Below are positions 37,567 through 45,397 of a DNA stretch of 45,406 bases, one piece after another (position 1 is the stretch's first letter; each line of letters starts with the position of its first letter). Under the pieces are notes generated by a model, which did no database searches, was not told the origin of the DNA, and saw nothing but the letters and a program-made list of their open reading frames with translations. A program made the position numbers and the translations under genes. Source of the DNA: a virus; IMG/VR virus record IMGVR_UViG_3300045131_000428, positions 1 to 45,406 of that record; one strand, written 5' to 3'.

Positions 37567-38151
37567 ATGCTCACTGAACACATTATTATTGAATCCGCTA
37601 CAAATGAATTGGCAAAACGCTTGCCGTCATTGCAAAAACATGACTACACAACGATTGACAAATTAATGCGTCAAGTTGCTAGTAGACATAGTATTACTAG
37701 CAAAGCACTACATGACCTATTTGTGCGGAAATTCAAACGATCACCGGATAACTGGGTTAAGGGCAAGCTAGATGAAGAAAATGACGAACCAGACTTTTTA
37801 GCAGATAACCCAATAATGCAGAAATTCATTCAATTTGCAGCACAAAAACTTAATCTACAATCAGTACCCGAAATTGAATTCAGCTACGATACTGAAGAAG
37901 CACAAGAAGGTCATCATACTGGTCGCCATAGTACAAATGATAATAATGTTTGGGTATATGTTGCTAATCGTAATATGGTTGATATTATGCGTACGGTCCT
38001 GCATGAACTTACTCATGTCCGTCAAGGTGAATTGGATATGATTAAACCAGGTGATAGTTACCCAGGTAGTCCAATTGAAATGCTAGCTGATATGAGTGCC
38101 GGAAAATATATGAAAGTATTTGGCAAAGATCACCCGGAAATCTTTCAATAA
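37567..38151 (+). CDS. Zincin-type metallopeptidase with capsid-targeting-like leader
   Basis: 194 aa. Leader M-L-T-E-H-I-I-I-E then S-A. A helical N-terminal half is followed by an acidic linker, then V-L-H-E-L-T-H-V-R-Q-G (HExxH at 146-150, zinc ligands His146 and His150, base Glu147) and P-I-E-M-L-A-D-M (Glu171 as likely third ligand). The compact size recalls small phage metalloproteases. If packaged, it could cut a host protein at injection; it could equally act in head or lysis processing. Leaderless-type late expression fits a virion protein. Confidence 0.68.
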   Translation: MLTEHIIIESATNELAKRLPSLQKHDYTTIDKLMRQVASRHSITSKALHDLFVRKFKRSPDNWVKGKLDEENDEPDFLADNPIMQKFIQFAAQKLNLQSVPEIEFSYDTEEAQEGHHTGRHSTNDNNVWVYVANRNMVDIMRTVLHELTHVRQGELDMIKPGDSYPGSPIEMLADMSAGKYMKVFGKDHPEIFQ

Positions 38152-38162
38152 AATCATTTCTA

Positions 38163-38171
38163 TGCTATAAT
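38163..38171 (+). promoter_or_regulatory. Extended -10 promoter, leaderless geometry
   Basis: TGC followed by TATAAT (38166-38171); only a weak -35-like TTTCAA at 38143-38148. The -10 ends 7 nt before the ATG at 38178, so +1 falls on the start codon. Confidence 0.65.
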
Positions 38172-38177
38172 GCATAG

Positions 38178-38786
38178 ATGCTTAAACTACTCTTTCCGTT
38201 GCCAAAAGAAGTTGTTGTCGCACTAAGCGGCGGGGTTGACTCTGTTGCTATTACAGATTTCCTTTCCCGTAAACATAAAGTAACTTGCGCTTTCTTCCAT
38301 CATGGAACAGAGAATAGTGAACGGGCATTTGAATTTGTTGCTAAATTCTGCACTGAACGAAATCTTCCACTTATGGTTGGCCTGATTAAGAATGATAAAC
38401 CTAAAGTACTTAGTACAGAAGAACACTGGCGCAACGAACGCTATGACTTCTTGGACAGCTTTGGTGATTCATTGGGTCCAATTATTACCGGTCATCACTT
38501 AGATGACTGCGTAGAAACATATCTTTGGTCATCAATGCATGGCCAGGCAAAAGTTATCCCAGCAAAAAGAAACAATGTAGTACGCCCATTTCTAACAACA
38601 ACTAAAACCGAATTCACAAATTGGTGTAAACAGAAATCTATTGATTGGTGTCACGATAATAGTAATGATGACACCAAATATATGCGTAACTATGTCAGAC
38701 AACATATTATACCACACGCATTCCATATTAACCCCGGGCTAAGAACGGTGGTAAAAAAGATTGTAGAAAATCAGCAAAATGTTTGA
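38178..38786 (+). CDS. tilS: TilS-like tRNA(Ile) lysidine synthetase core
   Basis: 202 aa, only the N-terminal catalytic domain of host TilS (about 430 aa in E. coli). PP-loop S-G-G-V-D-S (17-22), H-H-G-T-E-N near 41-46, T-G-H-H-L-D-D-C-V-E-T-Y (near 109-120), R-P-F-L, W-C-H-D-N-S-N and Y-M-R-N-Y-V-R-Q-H-I-I-P. TilS attaches lysine to C34 of the CAU-anticodon isoleucine tRNA so that it reads AUA. AUA codons are frequent in this AT-rich genome, so boosting that tRNA is a plausible benefit. The C-terminal tRNA-binding domains are missing. Its own promoter suggests early expression. Confidence 0.8.
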   Translation: MLKLLFPLPKEVVVALSGGVDSVAITDFLSRKHKVTCAFFHHGTENSERAFEFVAKFCTERNLPLMVGLIKNDKPKVLSTEEHWRNERYDFLDSFGDSLGPIITGHHLDDCVETYLWSSMHGQAKVIPAKRNNVVRPFLTTTKTEFTNWCKQKSIDWCHDNSNDDTKYMRNYVRQHIIPHAFHINPGLRTVVKKIVENQQNV

Positions 38787-38811
38787 CTTTTCTACACAAA
38801 GCCTGTATACT
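38783..38811 (+). promoter_or_regulatory. Sigma70-type promoter for the dsbA-like/polymerase operon
   Basis: TTGACT (38783-38788), 17-nt spacer, TATACT (38806-38811). AAGGAG follows before the ATG at 38833, so this message has a normal leader. Confidence 0.82.
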
Positions 38812-38832
38812 ATATTTTTATAAGGAGTTTTT

Positions 38833-39093
38833 ATGTCAGCAAAAATGTTTACAGGTGAGCAAAAAATTAAGTTAACCCAATTGGTGAATGAAGGAATGGT
38901 AGTCCTACATGAGATTGATACCCTTCGTGAGGGACTATCCGATACTATTAAGGCTATTGGTGAAGAACTAGAAGTTAAGCCTAGTATACTTAAGAAAGCA
39001 ATCTCTGTGGCACACAAAGCAAGTCTTGGCCAAACCACTGCTGACCACGAAGAACTTGTGACAATTTTGGAAACTGTGGGAAAAACTTTATAA
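38833..39093 (+). CDS. dsbA: DsbA-like dsDNA-binding late-transcription cofactor
   Basis: 86 aa, small and helical: L-T-Q-L-V-N-E-G-M-V-V-L-H-E-I-D-T-L-R-E-G-L, then A-I-G-E-E-L-E-V-K-P-S-I-L-K-K-A-I-S-V-A-H-K-A. The D-T-[VI]-K-A-I-x-E-E-[LM]-E-[IV]-K-P-x-[IV]-L pattern is that of the DsbA proteins of cyanophages and other T4-like phages; T4 DsbA binds double-stranded DNA near late promoters. It fits the abundance of late-type boxes. Strong ribosome site; its stop overlaps the polymerase start (TAATG). Confidence 0.72.
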   Translation: MSAKMFTGEQKIKLTQLVNEGMVVLHEIDTLREGLSDTIKAIGEELEVKPSILKKAISVAHKASLGQTTADHEELVTILETVGKTL

Positions 39094-41798
39094 TGTCATA
39101 TGTGGATGCAATACATTCCAGAGATGAAGATAAAATTTTTGTAGTAGAACGGGATAAGAATGGCAAGCGTCAATACAAAGAATATTCCACAAACTATGTA
39201 CTGTATTATCCTGATCGTAAGGGCAAGTATCGCAGTATATACGGTGACCCCGTAAATCGTTTCAGCACACGCAAACGACAAGAGTTTGAAAAAGAAAGAC
39301 GCATCCATTCAGGTAAGAAATTATTTGAAAGTGATGTACCAGTGGTGTTTCGTTGCCTTAGTGAAAACTATCTTAAGGCAGATGTTCCCAATCTGCATAC
39401 TTGCTTCTTTGACATTGAAACTGATTTTGATCCGATTAAGGGGTTTAGTCCAACAACCGATCCGTTCAATCCAGTAACCGCTATCAGTTGTTATCTAGAT
39501 TGGCTGGATCAATTGGTTACATTGGTCATTGCTCCCAAGCATATGAGTAAAGAAACAGCACAGGAAATTTGTAATGAGTTTGAAAACTGTTTACTTTTTG
39601 CCAATGAGAAGGATATGTTTGATGTTTTCTTTCAACTCATTGAAGATGCTGATGTATTGACTGGTTGGAACTCAGAAGGATATGACATACCTTACATGGT
39701 TAATCGGGTTACCCGAGTAATGAGTAAAGATGATACACGCAAGTTTTGTTTGATGGGTCAACTGCCTAAACCACGCACATATGAACGGTTTGGTAAAGAA
39801 GAACAAACATACGACTTAGTTGGTCGTATTCATTTGGACTACTTACAACTCTACAAGAAATACAACTATGAATCCCGTCACAGCTACAAGTTAGATGCGA
39901 TTGGTGAAATGGAAGTAGGAGAAAACAAAACTCAATACGAAGGTACGCTAGATCAATTGTATAACAAAGACTTTAAAAAGTTTATTGAATACAACAGACA
40001 AGATACTATGTTGTTGGTGAAGATTCACAACAAACTTAAGTTTTTAGAACTTGCTAATCAATTGGCGCACGAGAACACTGTACTGCTTCCAACAGTCATG
40101 GGTTCAGTAGCAATGGTTGAGATGGCAATTTTTAATGAAGCCCACGAACGTGGATTGGTAGTGCCAGACAAAAAACGAAAGATTGAAAATGCAGAAGAAA
40201 CAACGACAGCAGCAGGTGCCTTCGTTGCTACGCCGAAAAGAGGCATGCACGAATATGTCGGAGCAGTTGACATCAACTCGCTCTATCCCTCGGTTATTCG
40301 TGCCCTCAACATGGCAGGAGAAACCATCATCGGTCAAGTCCGACAGACATTAACTGACAAGTATATGGACGACAAAGGCAAGCAACTTGCTAGCGTTAAG
40401 AAACGATTCAAAGAGGGTGACGAGGACGTTACTGGTGCTATTCTTTGGGAAAACTTGTTTAGCGTATTAGAATATACTGCTATTATGAATCAAGAACGCG
40501 GAACAATACTGACATTAGACTACGAAGATGGCAGGTCAGTAGAGATGAGTGCAGCCGAGATTTGGAAGATGATTTTTGATAGCAATCGCCCATGGATGTT
40601 GTCAGCTAATGCTACTATCTTTACTTACGAAAAAGAGGGTGTAGTCCCTGGACTACTTACTCGCTGGTATAGTGAGCGTAAAGAAATGCAAGCTAAAGCT
40701 AAATCAGCTTATGGCACTGATCAATATGAATATTTTGATAAGCGTCAGCTTGTTCGTAAAATTTTGTTGAACTCAGCATATGGTGCGTTGTTGAATGAGC
40801 ATTGCAGATTCTATGATAAGCGCATCGGTCAAAGTGTTACCTTGAGTGGTCGTCAGATTGTTAAGCATATGATGAGTACAATCAATGAAACAATCGCAGG
40901 TGAATATTCACATGATGGTCAAGCTATTGTGTATGGAGATACTGACTCATGTTATTTTACTGCATATCCTATTCTCAAAACACAAATAGCAAGTGGTGAA
41001 CTAGAGTGGAACAAAGAAACTTGTATCGGCTTGTATGATAGTATAGCTGATCAAGCAAATGAATCATTCCCTGCATTCATGGAAAAGGCATTTCATGCCC
41101 CAAGAAAGAACGGTGAAATCATCAAAGCTGGTCGTGAATTGATTGGTGATCGTGCTATCTTCATCACAAAGAAACGCTATGCCATCAATATCTTTGATAA
41201 AGAAGGCAAGCGTAAAGATATCAATGGTAAGAATGGTGATATCAAAGCGACGGGCCTTGACTTAAAGCGTGCCGATACCCCAAAGTATATACAAGAATTC
41301 TTAATGACGGTGCTTACAAAGGTCCTTGCTGGTGAGCAGCGGGACAAAGTTATTGAAATGGTTAAAGAATTCAAAAACAAGTTGTCTGAACAAGATAGCT
41401 GGACAAAGGGATCACCAAAGAGTGTTAACAATCTAACTAAACATACTATTGAGTTTGAAAAGTCGGGCAAGTGTGGTGTTGGTCATGCCCGAGCAGCAAT
41501 TAACTGGAACTATCTACGCAGAGTATACGGGGATAATTACAGTCAAAAGATTATAGATGGTATGAAGATTGTTGTATGTAAACTCAAAGATAATGCATTG
41601 GGATTCACTAGTATTGCATATCCGGTTGATGAATTAAGATTACCACAATGGTTCAAAGACTTGCCATTTGATGATTTACTAATGGAATCAACACTAGTAG
41701 ATGAGAAGATAGACAACTTACTTGGTGTATTGGATTGGGATATCAGAAGTAATACTGATGTTAACTCAACATTTGATGATTTGTTCAGCTTCGGGTAA
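39093..41798 (+). CDS. DNA polymerase, family B (T4 gp43-like)
   Basis: 901 aa, matching T4 gp43 length. Exonuclease motifs F-F-D-I-E-T-D (Asp107, Glu109), N-S-E-G-Y-D-I-P-Y and Y-N-R-Q-D-T; polymerase motifs V-D-I-N-S-L-Y-P-S (about 391-399), K-I-L-L-N-S-A-Y-G-A and Y-G-D-T-D-S (about 614-619). The C-terminus S-T-F-D-D-L-F-S-F-G (892-901) matches the clamp-binding tail of the RB69 polymerase, so it should bind the gp45-type clamp at 42490. Replicative polymerase with proofreading. Intact, no intron or intein seen. Translationally coupled to the DsbA-like gene. Confidence 0.97.
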   Translation: MSYVDAIHSRDEDKIFVVERDKNGKRQYKEYSTNYVLYYPDRKGKYRSIYGDPVNRFSTRKRQEFEKERRIHSGKKLFESDVPVVFRCLSENYLKADVPNLHTCFFDIETDFDPIKGFSPTTDPFNPVTAISCYLDWLDQLVTLVIAPKHMSKETAQEICNEFENCLLFANEKDMFDVFFQLIEDADVLTGWNSEGYDIPYMVNRVTRVMSKDDTRKFCLMGQLPKPRTYERFGKEEQTYDLVGRIHLDYLQLYKKYNYESRHSYKLDAIGEMEVGENKTQYEGTLDQLYNKDFKKFIEYNRQDTMLLVKIHNKLKFLELANQLAHENTVLLPTVMGSVAMVEMAIFNEAHERGLVVPDKKRKIENAEETTTAAGAFVATPKRGMHEYVGAVDINSLYPSVIRALNMAGETIIGQVRQTLTDKYMDDKGKQLASVKKRFKEGDEDVTGAILWENLFSVLEYTAIMNQERGTILTLDYEDGRSVEMSAAEIWKMIFDSNRPWMLSANATIFTYEKEGVVPGLLTRWYSERKEMQAKAKSAYGTDQYEYFDKRQLVRKILLNSAYGALLNEHCRFYDKRIGQSVTLSGRQIVKHMMSTINETIAGEYSHDGQAIVYGDTDSCYFTAYPILKTQIASGELEWNKETCIGLYDSIADQANESFPAFMEKAFHAPRKNGEIIKAGRELIGDRAIFITKKRYAINIFDKEGKRKDINGKNGDIKATGLDLKRADTPKYIQEFLMTVLTKVLAGEQRDKVIEMVKEFKNKLSEQDSWTKGSPKSVNNLTKHTIEFEKSGKCGVGHARAAINWNYLRRVYGDNYSQKIIDGMKIVVCKLKDNALGFTSIAYPVDELRLPQWFKDLPFDDLLMESTLVDEKIDNLLGVLDWDIRSNTDVNSTFDDLFSFG

Positions 41799-41805
41799 AC
41801 TGCTA

Positions 41806-41834
41806 TTGCTTTTAGTAAAATATTCCGTTATAAT
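41806..41834 (+). promoter_or_regulatory. Sigma70-type promoter
   Basis: TTGCTT (41806-41811), 17-nt spacer, TATAAT (41829-41834). +1 would lie about 23 nt upstream of the ATG at 41864. No clear ribosome site; a TTTAAATA sequence lies at 41849-41856. Confidence 0.7.
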
Positions 41835-41863
41835 ACGCAACAGGGACATTTAAATATATTATT

Positions 41864-42430
41864 ATGATACAACAAATTGAATTTACTAGAAATAATAGTT
41901 TCCCAATAAAATTATTTAAAAAAGAAAAAGCATTAAGTTTTGATATTTGCCATTCACTACGAGAGTTTGCATTAAGCAGTGAATCAGGCTGGCATCGTTC
42001 TGTTAATCGTACTCCCAAACATTGGGACATTGAATGCCATACTTGTAGAGTACCTTTAAATTGGAATGACAATAAATTACACGAAATATTGTCTCCTATT
42101 TGGGAAGAAGCGTTTAACTATTATGGTTTTCATGTAACTCATGTAGAACAATATGAGATAAAAAGATATAGCGAAGGAGATTACGTCACAGAACATGTTG
42201 ACCAATATTATGGCACAGCAGGTACTGAACGAAAATTAACAATGCTATTGCAATTAACTGATGGATCAGAATATCAGGGAGGCAATCTTCATGTAATTAG
42301 GAATGCGGTAAGTAAAACAATAGGATCATTGACCATTTTACCTGCATTCTATTTACATGAAGTAAAACCAATAACAGCAGGTGAACGATGGTCACTGAAT
42401 TGTTGGGCATGGGGCCCATATTGGAAGTGA
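41864..42430 (+). CDS. 2-oxoglutarate/Fe(II)-dependent oxygenase (prolyl-4-hydroxylase-like)
   Basis: 188 aa. Double-stranded beta-helix core with H-V-D (His111, Asp113), L-L-Q-L-T-D-G-S-E-Y-Q-G-G-N-L, and the distal His165 (Y-L-H-E-V) with Arg175 (E-R-W-S-L) for 2-oxoglutarate. The spacing is that of the P4Hc/PiuC-like group. These enzymes hydroxylate proteins or nucleobases; the phage substrate is unknown. Placement between polymerase and clamp allows, but does not show, a link to DNA modification. It has its own sigma70-type promoter. Confidence 0.85.
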   Translation: MIQQIEFTRNNSFPIKLFKKEKALSFDICHSLREFALSSESGWHRSVNRTPKHWDIECHTCRVPLNWNDNKLHEILSPIWEEAFNYYGFHVTHVEQYEIKRYSEGDYVTEHVDQYYGTAGTERKLTMLLQLTDGSEYQGGNLHVIRNAVSKTIGSLTILPAFYLHEVKPITAGERWSLNCWAWGPYWK

Positions 42431-42462
42431 ACATATTAAATGCATATTTTATTAAAAACGTG

Positions 42463-42468
42463 TACAAT
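42463..42468 (+). promoter_or_regulatory. Possible -10 element for the sliding clamp gene
   Basis: TACAAT preceded by TG, about 22 nt before the ATG at 42490, with AAAGGA between. No good -35 was found 17 nt upstream. Confidence 0.45.
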
Positions 42469-42489
42469 TTAACATACAAAGGAAACAAA

Positions 42490-43221
42490 ATGAAAGATTT
42501 TTTAAAAGACTTAATTGATCATACTCTTGGTCTTGGTACAATTGAACTGATTAAAGTTACAGGTACTGATACTGAAACAGTAATCAATGCGGTAGCAGAA
42601 AACAAAAGCGTAATTATTAGTGGTACATTCAAAGATCCGATTGCCGACTTTATTGGTGTATTCGGAATGCCCAACTTGAATAAACTCAAGACAATTATTG
42701 GGTTTGATGAATATGACGGAACATCTAAAATTAATGTTGTTCGTACTCAACGTGACGGGGTAGATGTACCTTCTACTATTCACTTTGAAACAAAGAGTGG
42801 TGACTTTGTTAATGATTATCGTCTTATGCTTAAAAGTGTAGTTGACGAGAAAGTTAAAAGTGTATCCTTTAAGGGTGCTAAGTGGAATGTTGAATTTGAA
42901 CCTACAATTGCTGGTATTCAACGACTTAAGAAGCAATCACAAGCAAATAGCGAAGAAGATCATTTTGTATTCAAAACTGATGGAAGTGATTTGAAAGTAT
43001 ACTTTGGTGACGCATCAACACATAGCGGTAACTTTGTATTCAATACTCCAGTTACCGGAACACTAGCTGGTACACATAAGTGGCCCGTTAAAGAATTCTT
43101 GAGTATCATGGATTTAGTCGGGGACAAGACAGTTAAGATTAGTGAACAAGGTGCAACGGAAATCACAGTTGATAGTGGTATAGCAATTTATGTTTACTTG
43201 TTGCCAGCTAATAAGAAATGA
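42490..43221 (+). CDS. Sliding clamp, T4 gp45-like
   Basis: 243 aa from the ATG at 42490, chosen for its AAAGGA site; the open frame extends back to 42388 inside the oxygenase gene. N-terminal M-K-D-F-L-K-D-L-I, repeated beta-alpha-beta lobes, W-P-V-K-E-F-L-S-I-M-D-L near the C-terminus and a final V-D-S-G-I-A-I-Y-V-Y-L-L. gp45 forms a trimeric ring that tethers the polymerase and, in T4, also activates late transcription from TATAAATA promoters. Both roles fit this window (clamp loader at 16809, late boxes throughout). Slightly longer than T4 gp45 (228 aa). Confidence 0.8.
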   Translation: MKDFLKDLIDHTLGLGTIELIKVTGTDTETVINAVAENKSVIISGTFKDPIADFIGVFGMPNLNKLKTIIGFDEYDGTSKINVVRTQRDGVDVPSTIHFETKSGDFVNDYRLMLKSVVDEKVKSVSFKGAKWNVEFEPTIAGIQRLKKQSQANSEEDHFVFKTDGSDLKVYFGDASTHSGNFVFNTPVTGTLAGTHKWPVKEFLSIMDLVGDKTVKISEQGATEITVDSGIAIYVYLLPANKK

Positions 43222-44776
43222 TCAAGAGTATCAATTGAAACAAGATAATCTATCAGCGAAGCATAACCCAGATTGGGCATTGTTCTTACCCGCAGTCAGT
43301 AGTTTTTATATTGCTGGCTTGGGTAAGCAACGTAAGGGTGAAAACTATTTTGACCAAGCACGTATCCCTGCCAGTTTCAAAGGTGATGTAGAGAAACTAA
43401 ACTTTCTTAACAGCAAAGAAGGTCTTTACTACTACAAGTGGGGACTATACAGTGCTGGTCACGCTAATTTGGATACTACCAAAGATGATTCAAGTGAATC
43501 AATCATCCGTGAACGTGAAGAAGGTACATTCATATTGGGCGATAGTGGTGGCTTTCAGATTTTAAAAGGTCAATGGCCAGCTGATTGGAAGGATCCCAAC
43601 TGTCCACGGGCTATGGTAAAGCGTAAAGCAGTATTGAATTGGATGGACACATACATGGATTATGGTATGTGTTTAGATATTCCAAGTCAATCATTGACTA
43701 CATTTGGAATGAAAGATAAGAACGGCAACAGTTTACACGGTATCAGTACTATTGAAGAAGCCATTGCAGCTACACATATTAATAACGAATACTTTATAAA
43801 TAATCGCTCAGGGAAATGCAAGTTATTAAATGTATTACAGGGTCGCAATCATACTCAATCAGATGATTGGTATGAAGAAATGAAAAAGTATTGCGATACT
43901 AACATCTTTCCAGATAATCATTTCAATGGCTGGGCATTCGGTGGACAGAACAAGATTGATATACATTTAATGCTACGTAGATTAGTTGGTATTATCCATG
44001 ATGGATTGTTAGTTGAAGGTAAGCATGATTTGATTCATTGCTTGGGAACAAGTATCTTGGAATATGCTGTGTTGTTTACTGATATACAGAAGGCAATACG
44101 AAAGTATCATAATCCAAAACTACAAATTACATTTGACTGTGCCAGCCCATTCTTTAGTGCTGCTAAAGGATTGGCATATTTCAATACTAATATCCAGCAT
44201 AATAAAAAATGGTCTTACAGCATGGAAAAGACTGCTGAAAAGAAAAGTTATGCCAATGATAATCGCAAGTATCGTGATGCTGTATTAGCTGATGGTATAC
44301 ATAAATTATTTACAGATAGTCCAGTAACTGATGCATTAGTTATGAAAGATTTATGTTATCGTGGTGTAGGTTTCTTGGGACAGCACGGTAAAGAAACTAA
44401 AACAAGTTGGGATACATTAAGTTATACACTGTTACAAAGTCACAATGTTTGGATGCATATGAATGCAGTTCAAGAGGCTAATCGTCAGTATGAACAAGGT
44501 GTAGTTCCAAAGATGTTAGTACATAAGTTTGAAGGTGATAGGTTCTTTACTCAATTAGTTGATGAAATCTTTGCAAAGAAAACTAAACAAGAATCACTAG
44601 ATTTGATTGATTTTCATAATAGTTATTGGAAACAATTCCAATCAGGTAGTCAGGGTATTAGTGGTAAGAAAACTGTTAATGCTATGAGTATGTTTGATGA
44701 ATTGTTTTCAGTAGATGAAGAACCGTTAGAAGAACTAGAAGATAGTGATGATGCTATCGCATTAGTTTTGGAGTAA
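43190..44776 (+). CDS. TGT/DpdA-like base-exchange (7-deazaguanine) enzyme with clamp-binding-like motif
   Basis: 528 aa. tRNA-guanine-transglycosylase fold signatures in order: G-D-S-G-G-F-Q (117-123), C-L-D-I-P (Asp163), V-L-Q-G-R (Gln218), W-A-F-G-G-Q (248-253), C-L-G-T-S, and T-F-D-C-A-S-P (candidate nucleophile Asp316). The C-x-C-x-x-C zinc cluster of tRNA enzymes is not seen, which favours the DNA-modifying DpdA branch that inserts 7-deazaguanine bases to evade restriction. S-M-F-D-E-L-F-S (500-507) closely resembles the clamp-binding tail of the polymerase. The start at 43190 overlaps the clamp gene by 32 nt; a TTG at 43235 with AAGAG upstream is an alternative. No deazaguanine synthesis genes are in the window. 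Confidence 0.75.
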   Translation: MFTCCQLIRNDQEYQLKQDNLSAKHNPDWALFLPAVSSFYIAGLGKQRKGENYFDQARIPASFKGDVEKLNFLNSKEGLYYYKWGLYSAGHANLDTTKDDSSESIIREREEGTFILGDSGGFQILKGQWPADWKDPNCPRAMVKRKAVLNWMDTYMDYGMCLDIPSQSLTTFGMKDKNGNSLHGISTIEEAIAATHINNEYFINNRSGKCKLLNVLQGRNHTQSDDWYEEMKKYCDTNIFPDNHFNGWAFGGQNKIDIHLMLRRLVGIIHDGLLVEGKHDLIHCLGTSILEYAVLFTDIQKAIRKYHNPKLQITFDCASPFFSAAKGLAYFNTNIQHNKKWSYSMEKTAEKKSYANDNRKYRDAVLADGIHKLFTDSPVTDALVMKDLCYRGVGFLGQHGKETKTSWDTLSYTLLQSHNVWMHMNAVQEANRQYEQGVVPKMLVHKFEGDRFFTQLVDEIFAKKTKQESLDLIDFHNSYWKQFQSGSQGISGKKTVNAMSMFDELFSVDEEPLEELEDSDDAIALVLE

Positions 44777-44777
44777 T

Positions 44778-44945
44778 ATGTATAGCCAACAAATTGCAAT
44801 AGAAAAAAAGGTTGATAACTTTGACAAAGATTCCCGTAAAGCTATGCAATCACAACATAGTATGATATACTATAACATACAGCGACTTAATAAGTTGCAG
44901 TGGGCAAGTATACGTGATACATATGATTACAAAAGGGATAGATAA
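44778..44945 (+). CDS. Small protein of unknown function, 55 aa
   Basis: M-Y-S-Q-Q-I-A-I-E-K-K-V-D-N-F-D-K, then a Gln/His/Tyr-rich helix and a basic end (Y-D-Y-K-R-D-R). It begins 1 nt after the DpdA-like stop, and its stop overlaps the next start (TAATG), so it lies in a coupled operon. Codon pattern and tight packing support it as a real gene. No family recognised. Confidence 0.6.
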   Translation: MYSQQIAIEKKVDNFDKDSRKAMQSQHSMIYYNIQRLNKLQWASIRDTYDYKRDR

Positions 44946-45397
44946 TGGAACAGATGATACAAGCACAAGCAGAAAAGCGGCAGCGCATTAAAGAAAAAGC
45001 AATTCGTACAATTTTTGTACGTTTTCAGAAAGAGGGTATTCATTGTTACCCGGCAGCAGCAACAGACCCAGCACTTGCTACAGGTGATGAGTATGATGTT
45101 AGCTTTTTAGGAACTTTGCATCGTCACATCTTTCATTTTGAAGTGACTATGGAAGTATTTCACAACGACCGTGATTTGGAATTTATTCAAGTAAAACGCT
45201 GGTTAGAAAATCTCTATGCCGGTAATATTCTTGAATTGAACCATAAAAGTTGTGAAATGATTAGTGATGATCTTTATGAGGTTATTGCAACTCGGTATCC
45301 AAATCGTAATATCACTATCACAGTCTCAGAGGACAATGAGAATGGTGCTACGATTTTTTATAGTAAAACTCACCCGTATCAATCACTCGCTATTTAA
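44945..45397 (+). CDS. Conserved-type protein of unknown function
   Basis: 150 aa. N-terminal helix (Q-A-E-K-R-Q-R-I-K-E-K-A), then an alpha/beta body with F-E-G/K-E-G-I-H-C-Y-P-A-A and V-S-F-L-G-x-L-H-R-H-I-F-H-F-E-V-T-M-E-V, and a C-terminal part with Y-P-N-R-N-I-T-I-T-V-S-E-D-N-E. The strands around H-R-H-x-F-H-F suggest a compact sheet, but no catalytic set is recognisable. AAGGAAT directly after the stop looks like the ribosome site of a further gene beyond the window. Confidence 0.6.
   Translation: MEQMIQAQAEKRQRIKEKAIRTIFVRFQKEGIHCYPAAATDPALATGDEYDVSFLGTLHRHIFHFEVTMEVFHNDRDLEFIQVKRWLENLYAGNILELNHKSCEMISDDLYEVIATRYPNRNITITVSEDNENGATIFYSKTHPYQSLAI

Noticed and set aside
42388-42489. Upstream extension of the sliding clamp
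   Set aside because: It overlaps the oxygenase gene end; the ATG at 42490 has AAAGGA and the clamp-like N-terminus.
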